This document shows, piece by piece, positions 33,030 through 45,114 of a DNA stretch of 64,000 nt. Made by a program: the position numbers and the translations under genes. Position 1 is the first letter of the stretch. Every line of letters starts with the position of its first letter. The DNA is from Athripsodes cinereus (Eukaryota > Arthropoda > Insecta > Trichoptera > Leptoceridae): positions 15,379,290-15,443,289 of the forward strand of contig OX388316.1 in assembly GCA_947579605.1 (NCBI GenBank), written 5' to 3'. Below the pieces are notes generated by a model. The model had not been told where the DNA came from. It did not search any database and worked only from the letters and a program-made list of their open reading frames with translations.

Positions 33030-33165
33030 TACCATATGTCGGGTAGCCAGCTGACCAGCTGCATGTTTTAAACACACAGGCCGTCATCTCTGTACCAATA
33101 AAAAAATAAGACATTCAGAATGGGTGGCAAAACTCATTTATCATTCATCAGTTTGTTTATTTACG
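33030..33165 (-). repeat. Family A repeat, antisense
   Basis: GGGTAGCCAGCTGACCAGCTG, GGCCGTCATCTCTGTACC, AAATAAGACATTCAGAATGG and GTGGCAAAACTC appear in order. An (ACT)n-like tail lies at about 33008-33020. It ends about 35 bases before the mariner. Confidence 0.7.
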
Positions 33166-33201
33166 AATAAAATAAATGTATAATCAATCATGTGTGATGT
33201 A

Positions 33202-34132
33202 TTAGGTCCTTACATATGAAATTGGCGTTTCATATGGCAGAAATGAAAACGATTTTTTTTTATGAAACTATTTTTTTATTTAGTCAAAGTATGTACCATG
33301 GCTATCTATGCACTTTTGCCATCTCGAAGGTAGTTCATTGATTCCTTTACTAAAAAAAGTGTGTGAGCGAGAATCAATAAAATCTTTGAAGGCCGTTTGG
33401 ACAGCCTCGTGAAAATTGAATTTTTTTCCTTGCATGAAGTTGTCCAAATTCCGAAAAAAATGGTAATCAGTTGGAGCAAGGTCCGGGGAGTATGGTGGGT
33501 GTCGAAGACATTCCAGTCGCAGCTCCCGTAGTTTTGCGGTCGTCAAACGTGCCGTATGTGGTCGAGCGTTGTCCTGAAGCAGCAGTACCAATTCATGCGG
33601 TACCCATTTTTCAAGTTTTTCACTTTTCCAATTTGTTTCAAGTGAATCAAAATGGTTTTATCACTCACACCGAAGCCTGCCGCTAACTCTGACGTGGTTT
33701 GCGATGGATCTGCTTCCACAATTGCTTTTAATTCTTCGTTATCAACTTGTGTCTCCGGCCGTCCACGAGGCTTGTTCTGTAGGTCAAAATTTCCAGAACG
33801 GAAACGTTGGAACCAATAACGTACCGTATTTTCTTTTGCAGTAGCTTCCCCATACGCATTGTTAATCCTACGAGCCGTTTCTGCAGCACTAGTGCCGAGG
33901 TGAAACTCATATTCGTAAATATAGCGATATTTTAAGTTCTCCATATTGTGAACAGAACGATGTGAAAGAAAAACAAATGACGCGATAACAAATAAATTTC
34001 ATAATTCGAACACAGAAATACATGGTCTTAAATTTGAAATAAATTTGAATTTGGAATTCCTTGCCGAACGCCACATATTTTGAATCAAAGTTGCCAGTTC
34101 GCCAAACGCCAATTTCATATGTAAGGACCTAA
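33202..34132 (-). mobile_element. Internally deleted mariner element
   Basis: Terminal inverted repeats of 27 bp or more start TTAGGTCCTTACATATGAAA at each end, and a TA dinucleotide flanks both sides (33200-33201 and 34133-34134). At 931 bp it is about 350 bp shorter than usual mariners (about 1.3 kb). The transposase gene is broken by deletion and frameshift, while both termini look intact, so it could still be moved by a related transposase. Confidence 0.93.
33280..33944 (-). pseudogene. Mariner transposase, deleted and frameshifted
   Basis: The N-terminal part (from the ATG at 33944) has the paired helix-turn-helix DNA-binding region: ETARRINNAYGE, VRYWFQRFRSGNFDL, GRP linker, then TTSELAAGFGVS and ILIHLKQIGK. 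Near 33610 the frame shifts; the next-frame remnant EKWVPHEL is joined directly to LLLQDNARPH (33591 onward). The segment between, about 115-125 residues with the first catalytic Asp, is missing. The rest keeps the second Asp (DNARPH) and the third Asp (SPDLAPTD), 34 residues apart, the DD34D signature. It ends GTYFD-stop. The protein would be inactive. The tail sequence resembles SETMAR-type transposases, which is a family resemblance only. Confidence 0.92.
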
Positions 34133-34438
34133 TATTTATTTCTGTGTCACTCAACTAAACGCATTTAATTTCATTATTTATTTGTTTGTGTCACGACAAA
34201 ACTTTCCGAGATTTCATCAAAAAATAAATTAGAGATTATTAATATTTTAAGTCGCTAGTAATAAAAGTTTCCCACTATTTTAAATTTTGGAGCTTGATAA
34301 ATTGAACATCTTCAATTCAGTGATCGAGGTATTCCACCCAACCGTAACGTCGTAACTTTGATTTGTACGGAGATGACTTTTTACATGTTTATTAGATACT
34401 TACAGTTCTTTCAAGCTGTTACTTACAGTTCTTTCAAG

Positions 34439-34634
34439 TTCAGTTAGCCAGCAGATCAGCTGCATGTAAGAAACATGCAAACTGTCCTCTTCATGCCAAT
34501 ATAAAACCCATCCTGAATGTCTTGATTTTATATTGGCACGAAGAGGACAGTTTGCATGTTTCTTACATGCAGCTGATCTGCTGGCTACCCCACTTGTGGG
34601 ATATGCCGTGATGGTATAGTATAGTATAGTATAG
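34439..34634 (+). mobile_element. Family A insertion with inverted 5' half (hairpin)
   Basis: A left arm (34446-34506) and right arm (34526-34586) of about 61 bases are reverse complements with one mismatch, separated by a 19-base loop. The right arm continues into the normal 3' end: GGCTACCCC, hairpin CCCACTTGTGGG, GCCGTGATGGTAT and a (TATAG)n tail to 34634. TACAGTTCTTTC occurs just before (34424-34435, with another copy at 34401-34412) and just after (34635-34646), so the palindrome was apparently inserted as one unit. Confidence 0.8.
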
Positions 34635-34649
34635 TACAGTTCTTTCGAT

Positions 34650-35215
34650 GGTTCCCCCACCTGTTAAAAATGAATGATATATAATATGAATGGCTGAATA
34701 GTTTTGAGATCAAAAACGAAATAACAAAACAAATTAAAAGTAACTTATAATTATTATCGATCAATATTTTAAAAATAATGTGAGTTCATGACTTTGGTAT
34801 AGTTTTTTTGTACCTATGTTTAAAATTTGTTTATAAATAGTATAATCAAAATTTGTTGAAATACGTAAGTGCCTACCTAAATAAATTATAATACTATAGG
34901 TTACTTCTTAGTAACGTCATGATCTAGAATTCGACAGACGTGTAATTAGATAACAATTATGTGCAATCAAATAGTCAACTAGTTTCATCAACTTTTAACA
35001 TGTTATAAGAGTTGTAGGAGAGTGGTTATTATTAATAATGAAATATACTGGTAGGTTCATAAAATTAGTACATACCTAAGTAAGAAATCTAGCATAAAAT
35101 TTTAGTAGATTGGAATAAGAATACCTGTAAATTTTTGGCTATTATTGTTATTCTTTATAGGCACTAATTTATATTATGCATGAAGTAGAAACGTAAAAAT
35201 TAGTATGAGTACTAT
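34650..35215. other. No gene recognised
   Basis: AT-rich sequence without recognised elements. Confidence 0.45.
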
Positions 35216-35217
35216 TT

Positions 35218-35592
35218 CTATCTATCTATTACGCCTTGGCCGTGTTTCTTTCTTCAACACGAGGCCGTTCTTGAGAATTCGACCCACGTGATCTAGCCAC
35301 GTAGTTCTTGGACGACCATGCTTTCCCACACCACGTCTTTCAGATTAAAACACGTTCTTCGTTATCCATTCATCGTGAATTCGCTTCTCATGTCCATACC
35401 ATCGCAACTTATGTATTTACAAGCATTCTATCCACAACACTCATCTCGTATCCGCTCATTTTCCTGATATATGTACCTACTCATTCCTTATTTTATCTCT
35501 CAACTTTTTACCAACTTTTTAAGTCAGAATCCCCAATATTTGCAACCACTTGGGCGAATGCCTTTTAACATGACCAAAAAGTATTTTCTTTC
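35218..35592 (-). mobile_element. Family B LINE pol C-terminal remnant
   Basis: On the minus strand, with stops and shifts: LRDKIRNE, MSGYEMSVVDRMLV, LRWYGHEKRI, GVGKHGRPRTTWLDHVGRI and LKNGLVLKKE. The IRNE..R...., RWYGH..R., GRPRTTWLD.V order matches RTE-like post-RT regions. This supplies the coding part upstream of the 3' ends at 26.2 and 46.8 kb. Confidence 0.7.
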
Positions 35593-35599
35593 CTAGATT

Positions 35600-35690
35600 A
35601 CACATTCATCCATACATACCATAACGCCGCTTCCCTCGCGAGGTAGGCAAAAAGGATCGAGCACCAATTCCTTCTTTTCAGATTATACAT
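35600..35690 (-). mobile_element. Family B LINE 3' end fragment
   Basis: The plus strand reads CATACATACCATAACGCCGC, TTCCCTCGCGAGGTAGGC and AAAAAGGATCGAGC, the reverse of the family B terminus with its (TATG)n tail. It is adjacent to but separate from the preceding coding remnant: the two are in 3'-then-coding order on the minus strand, so they are not one contiguous copy. Confidence 0.75.
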
Positions 35691-35699
35691 ACAGATGTT

Positions 35700-37665
35700 C
35701 AGATTTTTTTTAAGTAACAGGTCTTTGGATACAATGTAACACGGACAACTAAAAATAGTTCATGCAATCATAATATATGAAAAAAAAACATATTTTTATC
35801 CTTGTTATGTATGAAAGAAAGAAATCTCATTTTTATTTATTTATTTTACATGGTACACAACAGATGAAAGACATAAATATAAACATGTAAGCGACAAAAA
35901 ACTTTCCAATAGTCTTACATCCAAACAGTGCACACTTCAGCAATAACACAATAGTAATAAAAAAATTACGTAGTAATTACTTCCTTCTCAGATTTCATAG
36001 TTTTCAGTACCTCTGATTTTTTAATACATTTATTTTGTATGAAATAACATAGCATCAAAATAAGAGTATTCACACTTATACACAATAATATATTCAAATT
36101 ACGATACAAACCTCAACAATACCTACACACAGGTTCAATTCAAATCAATTATTGACTTCTCAAAACCTTCACCATGACCCTTAAGTAGAAGTATTCAAAA
36201 TAAAAAAAAAACACGATAAAATTGTGTATAGTGGGAGGATCGTAAAACCCACTGAACTTGTATTGTTTACGGTTTTATCTTACCCAAAAATCATAAGTAA
36301 GGTGTATACTACTATCATCCTTCATAATGCACGTGCGCCCATTAAAATATGATATAGGTAATGCAGGTTACCTTTTAAAAGTAATAATAGTTTTATAGTA
36401 TAAAAAATAAAATAAAACTTTAACAATAAAAATAATATATATTTTAAGGTCCCGCTAGACTTTAAAAAGTAGCGTAATAACATCCTAAGGTACTTATTAT
36501 CTTACCTAGATATGTTATAGCTTACATGTTAGATATAGGTTTATTATGTTTATGTAGGTACTACAATCAGTTCCTATTAGAACATTATGTGTGTTAGGCT
36601 TTATACGTCCTAATGATCCATAACAAGTCACCATATGAAATTGTAATATAAAAATTGAAATAAATTCAAAATAACGAGATATTTAGTTGTAATATACTTG
36701 GAAATAAAAGGATTTTTTTATATGTTTATAGAGATGATGTTTCTGGCTGGAAGTATTCTGAGGGTGTGACTTAGGTACATACATATATGCACACTTAGAT
36801 CTCGATAGCCCAGAATATTTTCTTTCGTTATTCACTGTTCATAGTATGGACATACCTCCGTATGTTTGGAATTTCAAAGATGACGATCATTTCTTCAGTA
36901 AAAGGATCTTATGAATAGGTAAATCTTGCTAAAAATTGTAAAGTTTGTTTGATTCCAAAATATATTACAGAGGGTGGAAGAATTTATGTAATATTGTTGA
37001 TTGTTATCTAAATGTGTATGTACGAAAAACGATTACAAATATTTTTTACCTAACTTATTTATGCAGCTATTCCTGTCGGCAGTTGAACATGGTTAGATGG
37101 AAGAAAATCACTAATATAGTGATAATCTCGCTTCTGCGTATTTTCATCACATTTTTTGATTCAAATTGATTTGTCGATTTTTTTGGAAATGATAATGTGC
37201 AAAAATAATAAAAAAAAAATAGTTTAGTTGTATTGATATTTGTATAGTTTAGTCAGTTTAAAATGTAAAAAAATAATCTTTATTGTTGAATAAGGCTTAT
37301 TGACGGGGCAACTTGCATTATAACAATACTGGAAACTTCTCCCTCATTTCTTCGTACGTAATGTAGGTTAGGAACCAGAGTGTGAAGGTATGTACAATAT
37401 GGGCATTTAAATTACATATTATAATAATATTTATATCTACAGGTATTATAAAATAAGTAGGTACCTACCTTTGTATATCAAAATCACGCGTTTTGTTTCG
37501 GCCACTAGCCACACTATGGTCATATTATTATAAATAATATTATTATAATGACACCAATTTTATCATTCCTAACGAGCGTATCATCATAAAGCGTTGGTAT
37601 AAATGACCTTAGTCAAAGGGTGACCATTAGTCCAAATAAAAATGATCTGGCCGGTGTTTTCTCCG
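35700..37665. other. AT-rich interval, no gene recognised
   Basis: Contains poly-A/T runs and an ATTTATTTATTTATTTTAC run at about 35835 that could be another LINE tail in antisense. No coding evidence. Confidence 0.45.
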
Positions 37666-37669
37666 ACCT

Positions 37670-37930
37670 TCGTCAGTATCTTGATTTTTTTTTATTGGCA
37701 CGGAGGAGATGAATCGCATTTTTATTATATGAAGTTCGACTATTGGCTACCCCACTTGAGGGGAACCATGACGGCATAGATAGGTAGACATTTTTCCGAT
37801 GTCCGTGGAAACCCCAGGAAAATAGGACTCTAACTGTTTTCTGTACATTTTGAGTGTCTTGTAAATAAAAGATTTTCGTAAAACATCACATGAAGACATA
37901 AATGTTAAATTATTCAATTTAGCGATGAGA
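37670..37930 (+). repeat. Family A repeats, sense (two pieces)
   Basis: 37670-37790 has TTATTGGCACGGAGGAGATG, then GGCTACCCCACTTGAGGGGA (hairpin CCCC/GGGG with compensated pairs) and CATGACGGCATAG. 37850-37930 has a head-type fragment (GAGTGTCTTGTAAA, CGTAAAACATCACATGAAGAC, TTTAGCGATGAGAT). Confidence 0.6.
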
Positions 37931-37990
37931 TATTTATTTATTTATTTATTTACAAATATTTACGGCCAAAGCCTTTTACATGTTAAACCT
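37925..37990 (-). repeat. LINE 3' terminus: GGC hairpin plus (AAAT)n tail
   Basis: The minus strand reads ATGTAAAAGGCTTTGGCCGT, then AAATATTTGTAAATAAATAA. The stem GGC/GCC has a TTTG loop. Sequence to 38170 may be its 3' UTR; no coding match was seen. Confidence 0.6.
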
Positions 37991-38264
37991 CTGTATACAT
38001 ACAAAACATGTAAACAAAGGAAAGATCTGTTACAAAAAAGACACAAAACAATTAGACTAAAGAAACGAGAGTTTAAGAGATATGCCATGAACGTCTCATT
38101 TTTATGGCAAAGAGAAGATGATGTTTTGCGAATAGGTACTAATTTAATGTTTTTTCATCATGTGGTTTAAATACTTAAATAAGATTAAGTTAGATAAAAC
38201 AATTATATTCCTATGTTTATAGAATTAATAAAAATATTTTTCAAAACGTTAAGTTTTTACTACT

Positions 38265-38440
38265 ACTACTACACCATCACGGCATATTCCACAAGTGGGG
38301 GTAGTCAGCAAAATAGATACATGTTATAAATATGCAGATTGTCATCTCTGTGCCAATAAAAAAATAAGACATTCAAAATGGGTGACAAGCCTCATTACTG
38401 AATTTGAGATGTGATAAGTTTTTATAACAGGTATGTAAAT
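38265..38440 (-). repeat. Family A repeat, antisense
   Basis: An (ACT)n tail, then CACCATCACGGCATATTCC, hairpin CCACAAGTGG, GGTAGTCAGC, GTCATCTCTGTGCC, AAGACATTCAAAATGGGTG and TACTGAATTTGAGATG. The copy is well preserved and confirms the consensus order. Confidence 0.75.
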
Positions 38441-38444
38441 AATA

Positions 38445-40600
38445 ACAAATAAGTAGTTAGAAATGACAAACTGAAAGTATTAAAACTAGCTAATAAAAAA
38501 CAAGTCATATAGTCACCCTACCAAAACAATAAAAAGGACTAGGATATCGAAATAATTTTCAAAATTATCGGTCAAGTATTTTTTATATAATTTTATTTCA
38601 CCATCTATCCCGTTTTAAACTACCATATTCAACTTTAATTGAAAAGGGACGGGTATAGTTTATACCTATTACACTTTATCAATACCTACCCAACATTAGT
38701 AGTAAATACGTACCTATCTATGCATTGTTATATGTATTATGATTGTCTCGGTTTGATTAAAAAAAGGCTCCCATGAATTATAATGAAGCAGGTACCGCTG
38801 TGATCAGCTGATTTTATACATATCATTATCATATATTGCAGAGAATGATAACAAATGGTTTACTCTACTGTGAAAGATATGAGTTTTTTATTCACGTCTC
38901 TAACATATACCTACATTAGTTAAAATGTAGTTAAGAATCATGTAGTTTAAAATATCAAGTTTAAAGATTTTGAGAATCGGTTTTTTTGTACTAATATTAT
39001 TTATATAGGTATCTTGGAGAAAGAAACCCTGATGTACCTACCTACCTTCAAACCTTCAAAAGATGGTTTTATATGGTGTGGCATTTAGGTAAATCTATGA
39101 TGTACATCACAGAGCACATAGTAATAAATAAAATGAAATCTCTTAGTTGAAAAAAAAACTGTGGATATTTTGAATTTATAGAAACAAAAATGCAGTGGCG
39201 TGTTTTTCATATATGCAAAAAACACCGCATGCTTATAAAAGAGAATCTTAATACTGTCAAAATATTATACAATATTAGACGATATTGTGAAATATTTTAA
39301 ATTCCTATACCAATGAAAAACATAAGTGACAAGGGGAGGTAATTTGAAAACCCGGGTGTAATCTTAAATTTAAAATTCTATTAAATTATTTTATTCATTC
39401 TTTACTGTTAATTAATTAAAACAATATCTACATTCATATTAAATAAATCAATGTACCTACGGAGTGCGAGTTTGTCGCAAGGGCGCGATCTTTTCCAACT
39501 AACCCAAATAAATTATGGGATGACAGAAAATTAAAAATGTTTAAGTATGGCCTATACAAAAAGTCTATTCTCGTAACTGATAATATGATATAAGTAGGAA
39601 TTCAATCCGTATTAATATTAGCTTGACATAGGAATAAGACGATTTTAGGGATTCGTTCTATTAAATTGTGTAAAAATACGAAATTATAACTCTCAATCTT
39701 TTTCTTTCTCTAGAACTCAAAGTCTATGTATGCAGAGGTGCCTTATGTAAGCCAGTATTAATGATATAATACGTAGCTTTGTCAATAACTATTGTAAATA
39801 GTGCTGCTCTAGGAAAAAAGTTCAATTCAAGATTTTGGTGTAAAAAATGTGTACGATTCCCTTCATGTAGAACGGTACCGTTGATAATCTGGACATTATC
39901 TTAAACATGTATAGATATTATTACAATATATTATGTACCTAATAGTAGATAACTAGAAATATAATATTGATAAAATAAGTATTGTATATTATGAGGTAAT
40001 ATGTTACATTAAAATGCCTACTTAATATCGTGATTATAATATGAAAAGTTATCAAATTAAACAACAAAAATTACAAGTCCAAAAAATCACAAGGTGCTAG
40101 AAAGTTTTACTGTTTATAAATTTATAAGTTTACCATCACACCAGATACACAAGTTATAGTTGTATTCGAATGAATATTTCTTTGCATGTCATAAAATATT
40201 TTTTGAAAAATAAAGTAAGTACCTACTTATTTTTGAAATTATTTTATTTTTTTATTTATTTTATTCCTCTTGCACATCACCATACACATAACAAAATCAA
40301 CAAATCAGTTTAAATAAAAAAATAATGTGATGATATGCAGTGGCGAGATTATCACTTTATAGTGATTTTATAATTAATATCTATGTCTGCATAATAATTT
40401 TAAATTTATTTCTAAAAACACTAGATGACAAAAACACAAAGACGCATCTGAAATATTTTTTTGTGGAAGAGAAAAAACTAAGAATATCATGTATGTGCAT
40501 TGTGATAAGAGCCTGCTAGTAATTCTTTGAATAAATAAATAAAATGATGGCAGAAAAAAGTAAGTGAAAACTTTTGCAAAATAAAAAAAATTAAAGGTTC
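38445..40600. other. AT-rich interval, no gene recognised
   Basis: Two CAGTGGCG motifs (39193 and 40336) resemble hAT ends but lack partners. 39345-39360 has CCCGGGTG. No open frame with motifs. Confidence 0.45.
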
Positions 40601-40604
40601 ATCC

Positions 40605-40870
40605 ATTAATCCATCCCGTCGTGGCATCTCCCAAAAGTGGGGTAGCCAGCGGACCAACTGGTTGTAATAAATATGCAAATCGTCGTCCACGTGTTAATAA
40701 AACTTAAAACATTAGGATGGGTGACATACCTTATCGTTGAACTGAAGATGTTAAACGTTTTCAAACATCTTTCAAATGTTTTTCGAATACTTGCCTTTTT
40801 ACAGAACACTTGTTGAAAACGTATAGAAAAGAGCGGGATGCCTTTTCTTTACCAGCGAATTCATGGATCC
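40605..40870 (-). repeat. Family A repeat, antisense, long diverged copy
   Basis: CATCCCGTCGTGGCATCTCCC, GTGGGGTAGCCAGCGGACC, ATCGTCGTCCACGTG, ACATTAGGATGGGTGAC, CGTTGAACTGAAGATG, CTTGCCTTTTTACAG, and AACGTATAGAAAAGAGCGGG run from the tail end to the head. This copy and 4380-4650 define the full length of about 260 bases. Confidence 0.7.
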
Positions 40871-41640
40871 AAAAGTTAATAAATCTTCTAATTATGTAGG
40901 TACATAATGAATCAATGCCAGGATTTTTTTTAATTGTTAATATGATAACTTCTTCATAACAATCATAAAAAATGTTGAAAAATCTAGACTTGTGTGTTTT
41001 GATAAATACTTTCAATACAATACTCTACAAAGAAGCGTGATCTAAAAAATATATTTAACAGATTCATTTAATTTTAAACTATGTTTCTGAGGTGTTCTAT
41101 AATGAGCTACATAATATTAATATGAAATAACTAGCCATAAACCCGTTTCACTCAATTTAAAATCGCCATCAATGAAAACAATACTTTTTAACTAATTTAT
41201 GCAAATCTCTAGTATGGACACATTTAGGAAGAAAAGGAAAGAAAAATATTTAGTTTTGGAGTAAAAACATCACGTTTTCTTGAGAATGCTTTCACCTATT
41301 AGAAACTACTCATAAATAAATGTTACATGTAAGTACCTACCTATTATATTTATTTTTATAAATTCTCTATACAACATTGATTTTTATTTTTTTTTTGAAA
41401 TCCATAATTAGGTAAATTGAAAGAACCGTTTCTTTCTTATGTAGATAAATCGTAAGAGAGACTCTTTCGACTTATTAGATCAATTTCAATATTCAAGATT
41501 GATAGAAAAGAAAGATGTCTCTCTCACGATTTATAATTTATAGTTAAAAGCAACAGTTGTTTCAATTCACCTAAAAATGTTCTGATTACAAAGAGAATAG
41601 CACTATGTTATTTATGAAATAACATGATACGTAAGAATTT

Positions 41641-41848
41641 ATATAACGAGTTACAACCCTTTGGATTGGTCTGCAACAAGTTTGTATTTTCTTCTCCATT
41701 CCTTCCTATTTTCAGCTAGTTTCTTTAGTTTTCCGTATGTGCCAAAGTTCATGTCCTTCTTCAGTTGGTCCATATAAGCGTCTCTTGGTCGGCCTCTACC
41801 ATTTTTGCTTTCGATCCTAACCTCCGCGATGGTGATAAGCAGTCCTTA
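41641..41848 (-). mobile_element. Family C LINE 3' end, second copy
   Basis: It aligns with the low-coordinate part of 60721-61257 (GAGTTACAACCCTTTGGATTGG, CTTCAGTTGGTCCATATAAGCG, GTCTCTTGGTCGGCC). It encodes the antisense of blocks GRPRDAYMDQLK and NREEW. Divergence is moderate. Its TSD was not resolved. Confidence 0.75.
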
Positions 41849-41849
41849 T

Positions 41850-43150
41850 CCGTTAAATATATCAACGGTGGTTTCACAAAACACAAAAAACATGTAAGTA
41901 TCTACATACATAGGAACGATCTGTATATAACGAGTATTTATTAGACAAAAAGATACCTTTATAACACAGTAGGTACATTTCGTTTGAATTGATGATCTCA
42001 TTAATATTGAATAATCTTTTATGTAATGGAAACCAATATATACATAATAGCAGCAAGTACTTTGGACTTTGTTCTACGTTATAAAAAGCGATAAAGACAA
42101 TAATTGTAATCAGTGTTCTCCTCTCTGTTTTAATTTGTAGCAATTTATTATGTACAATAATGTTACGTGTTCAAAAGATAAAAATACGAGGTTCTATATC
42201 TACCTACTTTTATTTCACATTTATTTTTTAAGTAGATAATCAATTATTCATAATTTTTTGAAAAGAAAATACCCAATTTTAGAATCTTATTCATATTTTT
42301 GCGTCGCTTTATTAATATTTATGTGTGTTTGTATTTCATTCTTTATAGCCACCATTACCAGTAAGCAATATGAAAACAATGTACAAACTTTTGTTCATCG
42401 TGCGAATTTCTGCTTGTAAAAAATAATGACGTTTGGTGTCTTATTTATAAACAAAATTACGGTTTTTGATTATCAGGTTGCCATTTTTAATTGAATGTGA
42501 AAAATTTTTGATGATGCTCACCACATATACTTGCGAAACGTTAAGATATTAAACTACTTACCCATTGGATCACGACCCTCAGAAAATGTGTTCTCTTTTA
42601 GATAACATACACATATAATATCCTATTGGTTTATTATAGCGGTGATATTACGATTTTGTACTGTAGTAATATGTCAGTTTATGATTATTCCTGAGCTAAG
42701 CCAGCATTGAGGCTAGTGATATTTTTCTTTCTTGAAGGTAACATATTCGTGTAAAAATGATTTGTATGTAGATATCACAATTAATTATTATTAAGAGATA
42801 AATTCCTTTCATGTTTGATAATCATACTTGTAATTAATTAATTAATAAAAATTACCGACAAAAATGCCTCGAGACTTGAAATAAACGAGTATAGAAATTA
42901 AGGTACACGCAATAATTTATTACAAATATAATGTTAAGGTGGTCTTGAAATGAGTTCATACCTACTGTAGAAACACATATTTGTTTTCTGTCTGATTTCA
43001 TATACTTACAAAAAACTCGATTTTCTTTAGAATCATTATGCGAATTTTTATCTCAATTTTTCTATTTTATTTTTGAATAATTTGATCAATTCACATAACA
43101 ACTAAGATTTAGCTAGTAAATTTGAGAGATTTCAAAATAAATTATGCCAT
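41850..43150. other. AT-rich interval, no gene recognised
   Basis: No element ends or credible coding frames were seen. Confidence 0.45.
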
Positions 43151-43154
43151 ATTG

Positions 43155-43225
43155 CCATCCATTTTATTTTGCTGCTGGCTACATCACTTGTGGGATATGC
43201 CGTGATGATGTAGTTGTATATTTTA
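43155..43225 (+). repeat. Family A 3' end, sense
   Basis: GCTGCTGGCTACATCACTTG, GTGGGATATGCCGTGATGATG. The hairpin loop is changed (ATCAC/GTGGGAT). Only the last 60 or so bases remain. Confidence 0.6.
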
Positions 43226-43281
43226 AATCTCAAAATCTCACAATAACGATGAGTATTATTTTTTTGCCACTGAAACAAAAT

Positions 43282-43878
43282 ATCCAAGAATATGTATATC
43301 TAGGACACGTCATAAGACTAGGCAGAGAAAACCAAACTGCTGAGGTCAAAAGACGAATTGGATTAAGTTGGGCAGCCTTCGGGAAAATGACTCATATACT
43401 CAAAAACACCAAAATCCCAATGAACCTTAAACGAAAAGTATACGAGATGTGCATAGTACCGGTTGCAACATACGGCCTAGAAACAGTGACACTGACCAAA
43501 CAGAGCACCGAGAAAATAAGGGTTACCCAAAGATCCATGGAAAGAGCCATGCTGGGCATCACCCTGAGAGACAGAGTTAGAAACGAAACGATACGGCAAA
43601 GAACAAAAGTAACAGATATTGCCCAACGTATCGCATGTCTCAAATGGCGGTGAACAGGTCACATGGCCAGAGATCCAGAAGATAAGTGGTCAAAGAGGGT
43701 CTTAACCTGGAAACCAAGAACAACTACCAGGAGTGTAGGAAGACCACCACTACGATGGAGGGATGACCTGGTCAAGTACGTCGGTGTCAACTGGATGCAG
43801 AGAGCCCAAGATAGAGCGGCGTGGAAGGCGATGGAGGAGGCCTTCGTCCAGGAGTGGACGGGAGTAGGCTAGGAAGAA
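43282..43878 (+). mobile_element. RTE/BovB-like LINE 3' fragment
   Basis: Open frames 43288-43650 and 43654-43872 are one frame split by a single TGA (43651-43653) where the family has Trp, a simple TGG-to-TGA change. Blocks: EYVYLGHVI, LKRKVYEMCIVPVATYG, TQRSMERAMLGITLRDRVRNE, QRTKVTDIAQRIACLKWR, TGHMARD, VGRPPLRWRDDLVKYVG and WMQRAQDRAAWKAMEEAF. This order is that of RTE-BovB-type pol proteins downstream of the RT. Near-identical flanks GAAACAAAAT (43272-43281) and GAAACAAGAT (43879-43888) may be the TSD. The RT core is missing, so the copy is dead. Confidence 0.85.
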
Positions 43879-44799
43879 GAAACAAGATAGTTTTAACTTT
43901 TGTTTTGATAATTATTGAAAAATTGATTTGAATTTTGAGTATAAATAAATTGACTATTTTTTATAGGAGTTAAATTACGATTTTAAAATGTAGGATGAGT
44001 CATGAGCTACTCAAGACATTCGCGAAAGGTGTCGTGACGTAATATGGAAATGGATATTTATATTCATTACTAATTATAAAAAAAACTATGATTTAAGCGA
44101 GTAGGTAGGTACATCTTTTTATTGCGTATTACATTATTAATGTCTCAATAAAGTAATAAAAATTGCTGGTCAATTACATAAATCCTTATTAACACCAGCT
44201 ATCTCATTTTCATCGAGTGACATTAAAAATTGTATTGGCGGAAAAAAAGCTGATTAATTAACAATCATTTCATAAGATACCTACACGAATCATCGATAGA
44301 ATCAATAAATTAATCATGTTGTTGAGCTGGATTCGTGTTATGCAAATACGATCCAAAACTAATTGTCGTACTGCACAAATCCACTCAATCACTTGGTGCT
44401 AGTTAATGCCAATTTACAAATAAACGAACTTATGTACTAGAAAACTAGCGTCTGACCGAAGCTACTTTTTTACCAAATACGAAACCGAATAAAGGCTTAT
44501 TTTCTGGTTTTGACATGGGTTGTAAATGGTCTCTCTCAATACAAAACGAATCTGCAATATTCCATATTGATGGATAATTTTTTTTTTACCTTTTTAGACG
44601 TTTTCAAAACGTAGCTTTAATAATTATTAAATTTATTTATTTATAACAAATGAAATACTTTAGATAATATACCAGAAATAATACGAATCATTGTATCTAC
44701 ACAATAAACAATGCATTGCCCAATTCAAATGTGTAGAAAATTATCAATTGATATATTTAGGCAGCCCATTATTAGGTTGTTTATTTACTTCATTGTTTA

Positions 44800-44880
44800 T
44801 TTACGGCATAAAAAGGACGATCTGCATGTTTATTTATTTATTTATGCAGTTTGTCCACCACTTTTGAGAAATATAGTGAT
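44800..44880 (+). repeat. Family A fragment, sense, with expanded ATTT run
   Basis: AAAAAGGACGATCTGCATGTTT, a TATTTATTTATTTATG run, then CAGTTTGTCCACCACTTTTG, consistent with the middle to 3' part of family A. Confidence 0.4.
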
Positions 44881-44898
44881 TAAGAAAAATGCAATATA

Positions 44899-45114
44899 TC
44901 ATCATCATCATCGCCCTCAACGCTCCTCTCAGGAGCACAGGGCAAAGACCAGCCTCTTCCATTCAGAGCGTCTCTGTGCCAATCGCATCACCTCTTCCCA
45001 CGATATTCCCTGCGCTCTGATGTAATTGTCATAGGAACGGTGTATTGTGGAAGAGGGACGCCCGGGCCGAAGGAACCATTGCAGACGGAAGAACATTGCT
45101 TTTTTGGCCAACTA
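44899..45114 (-). mobile_element. RTE-like LINE 3' end (third copy), 5'-truncated
   Basis: (ATC)n tail, then CGCCCTCAACGCTCC with hairpin GCTCC/GGAGC, and coding antisense matching the 47.2-kb copy with about 10 percent differences. It stops at GGCCAACTAT (45114). No TSD was resolved. Confidence 0.85.
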
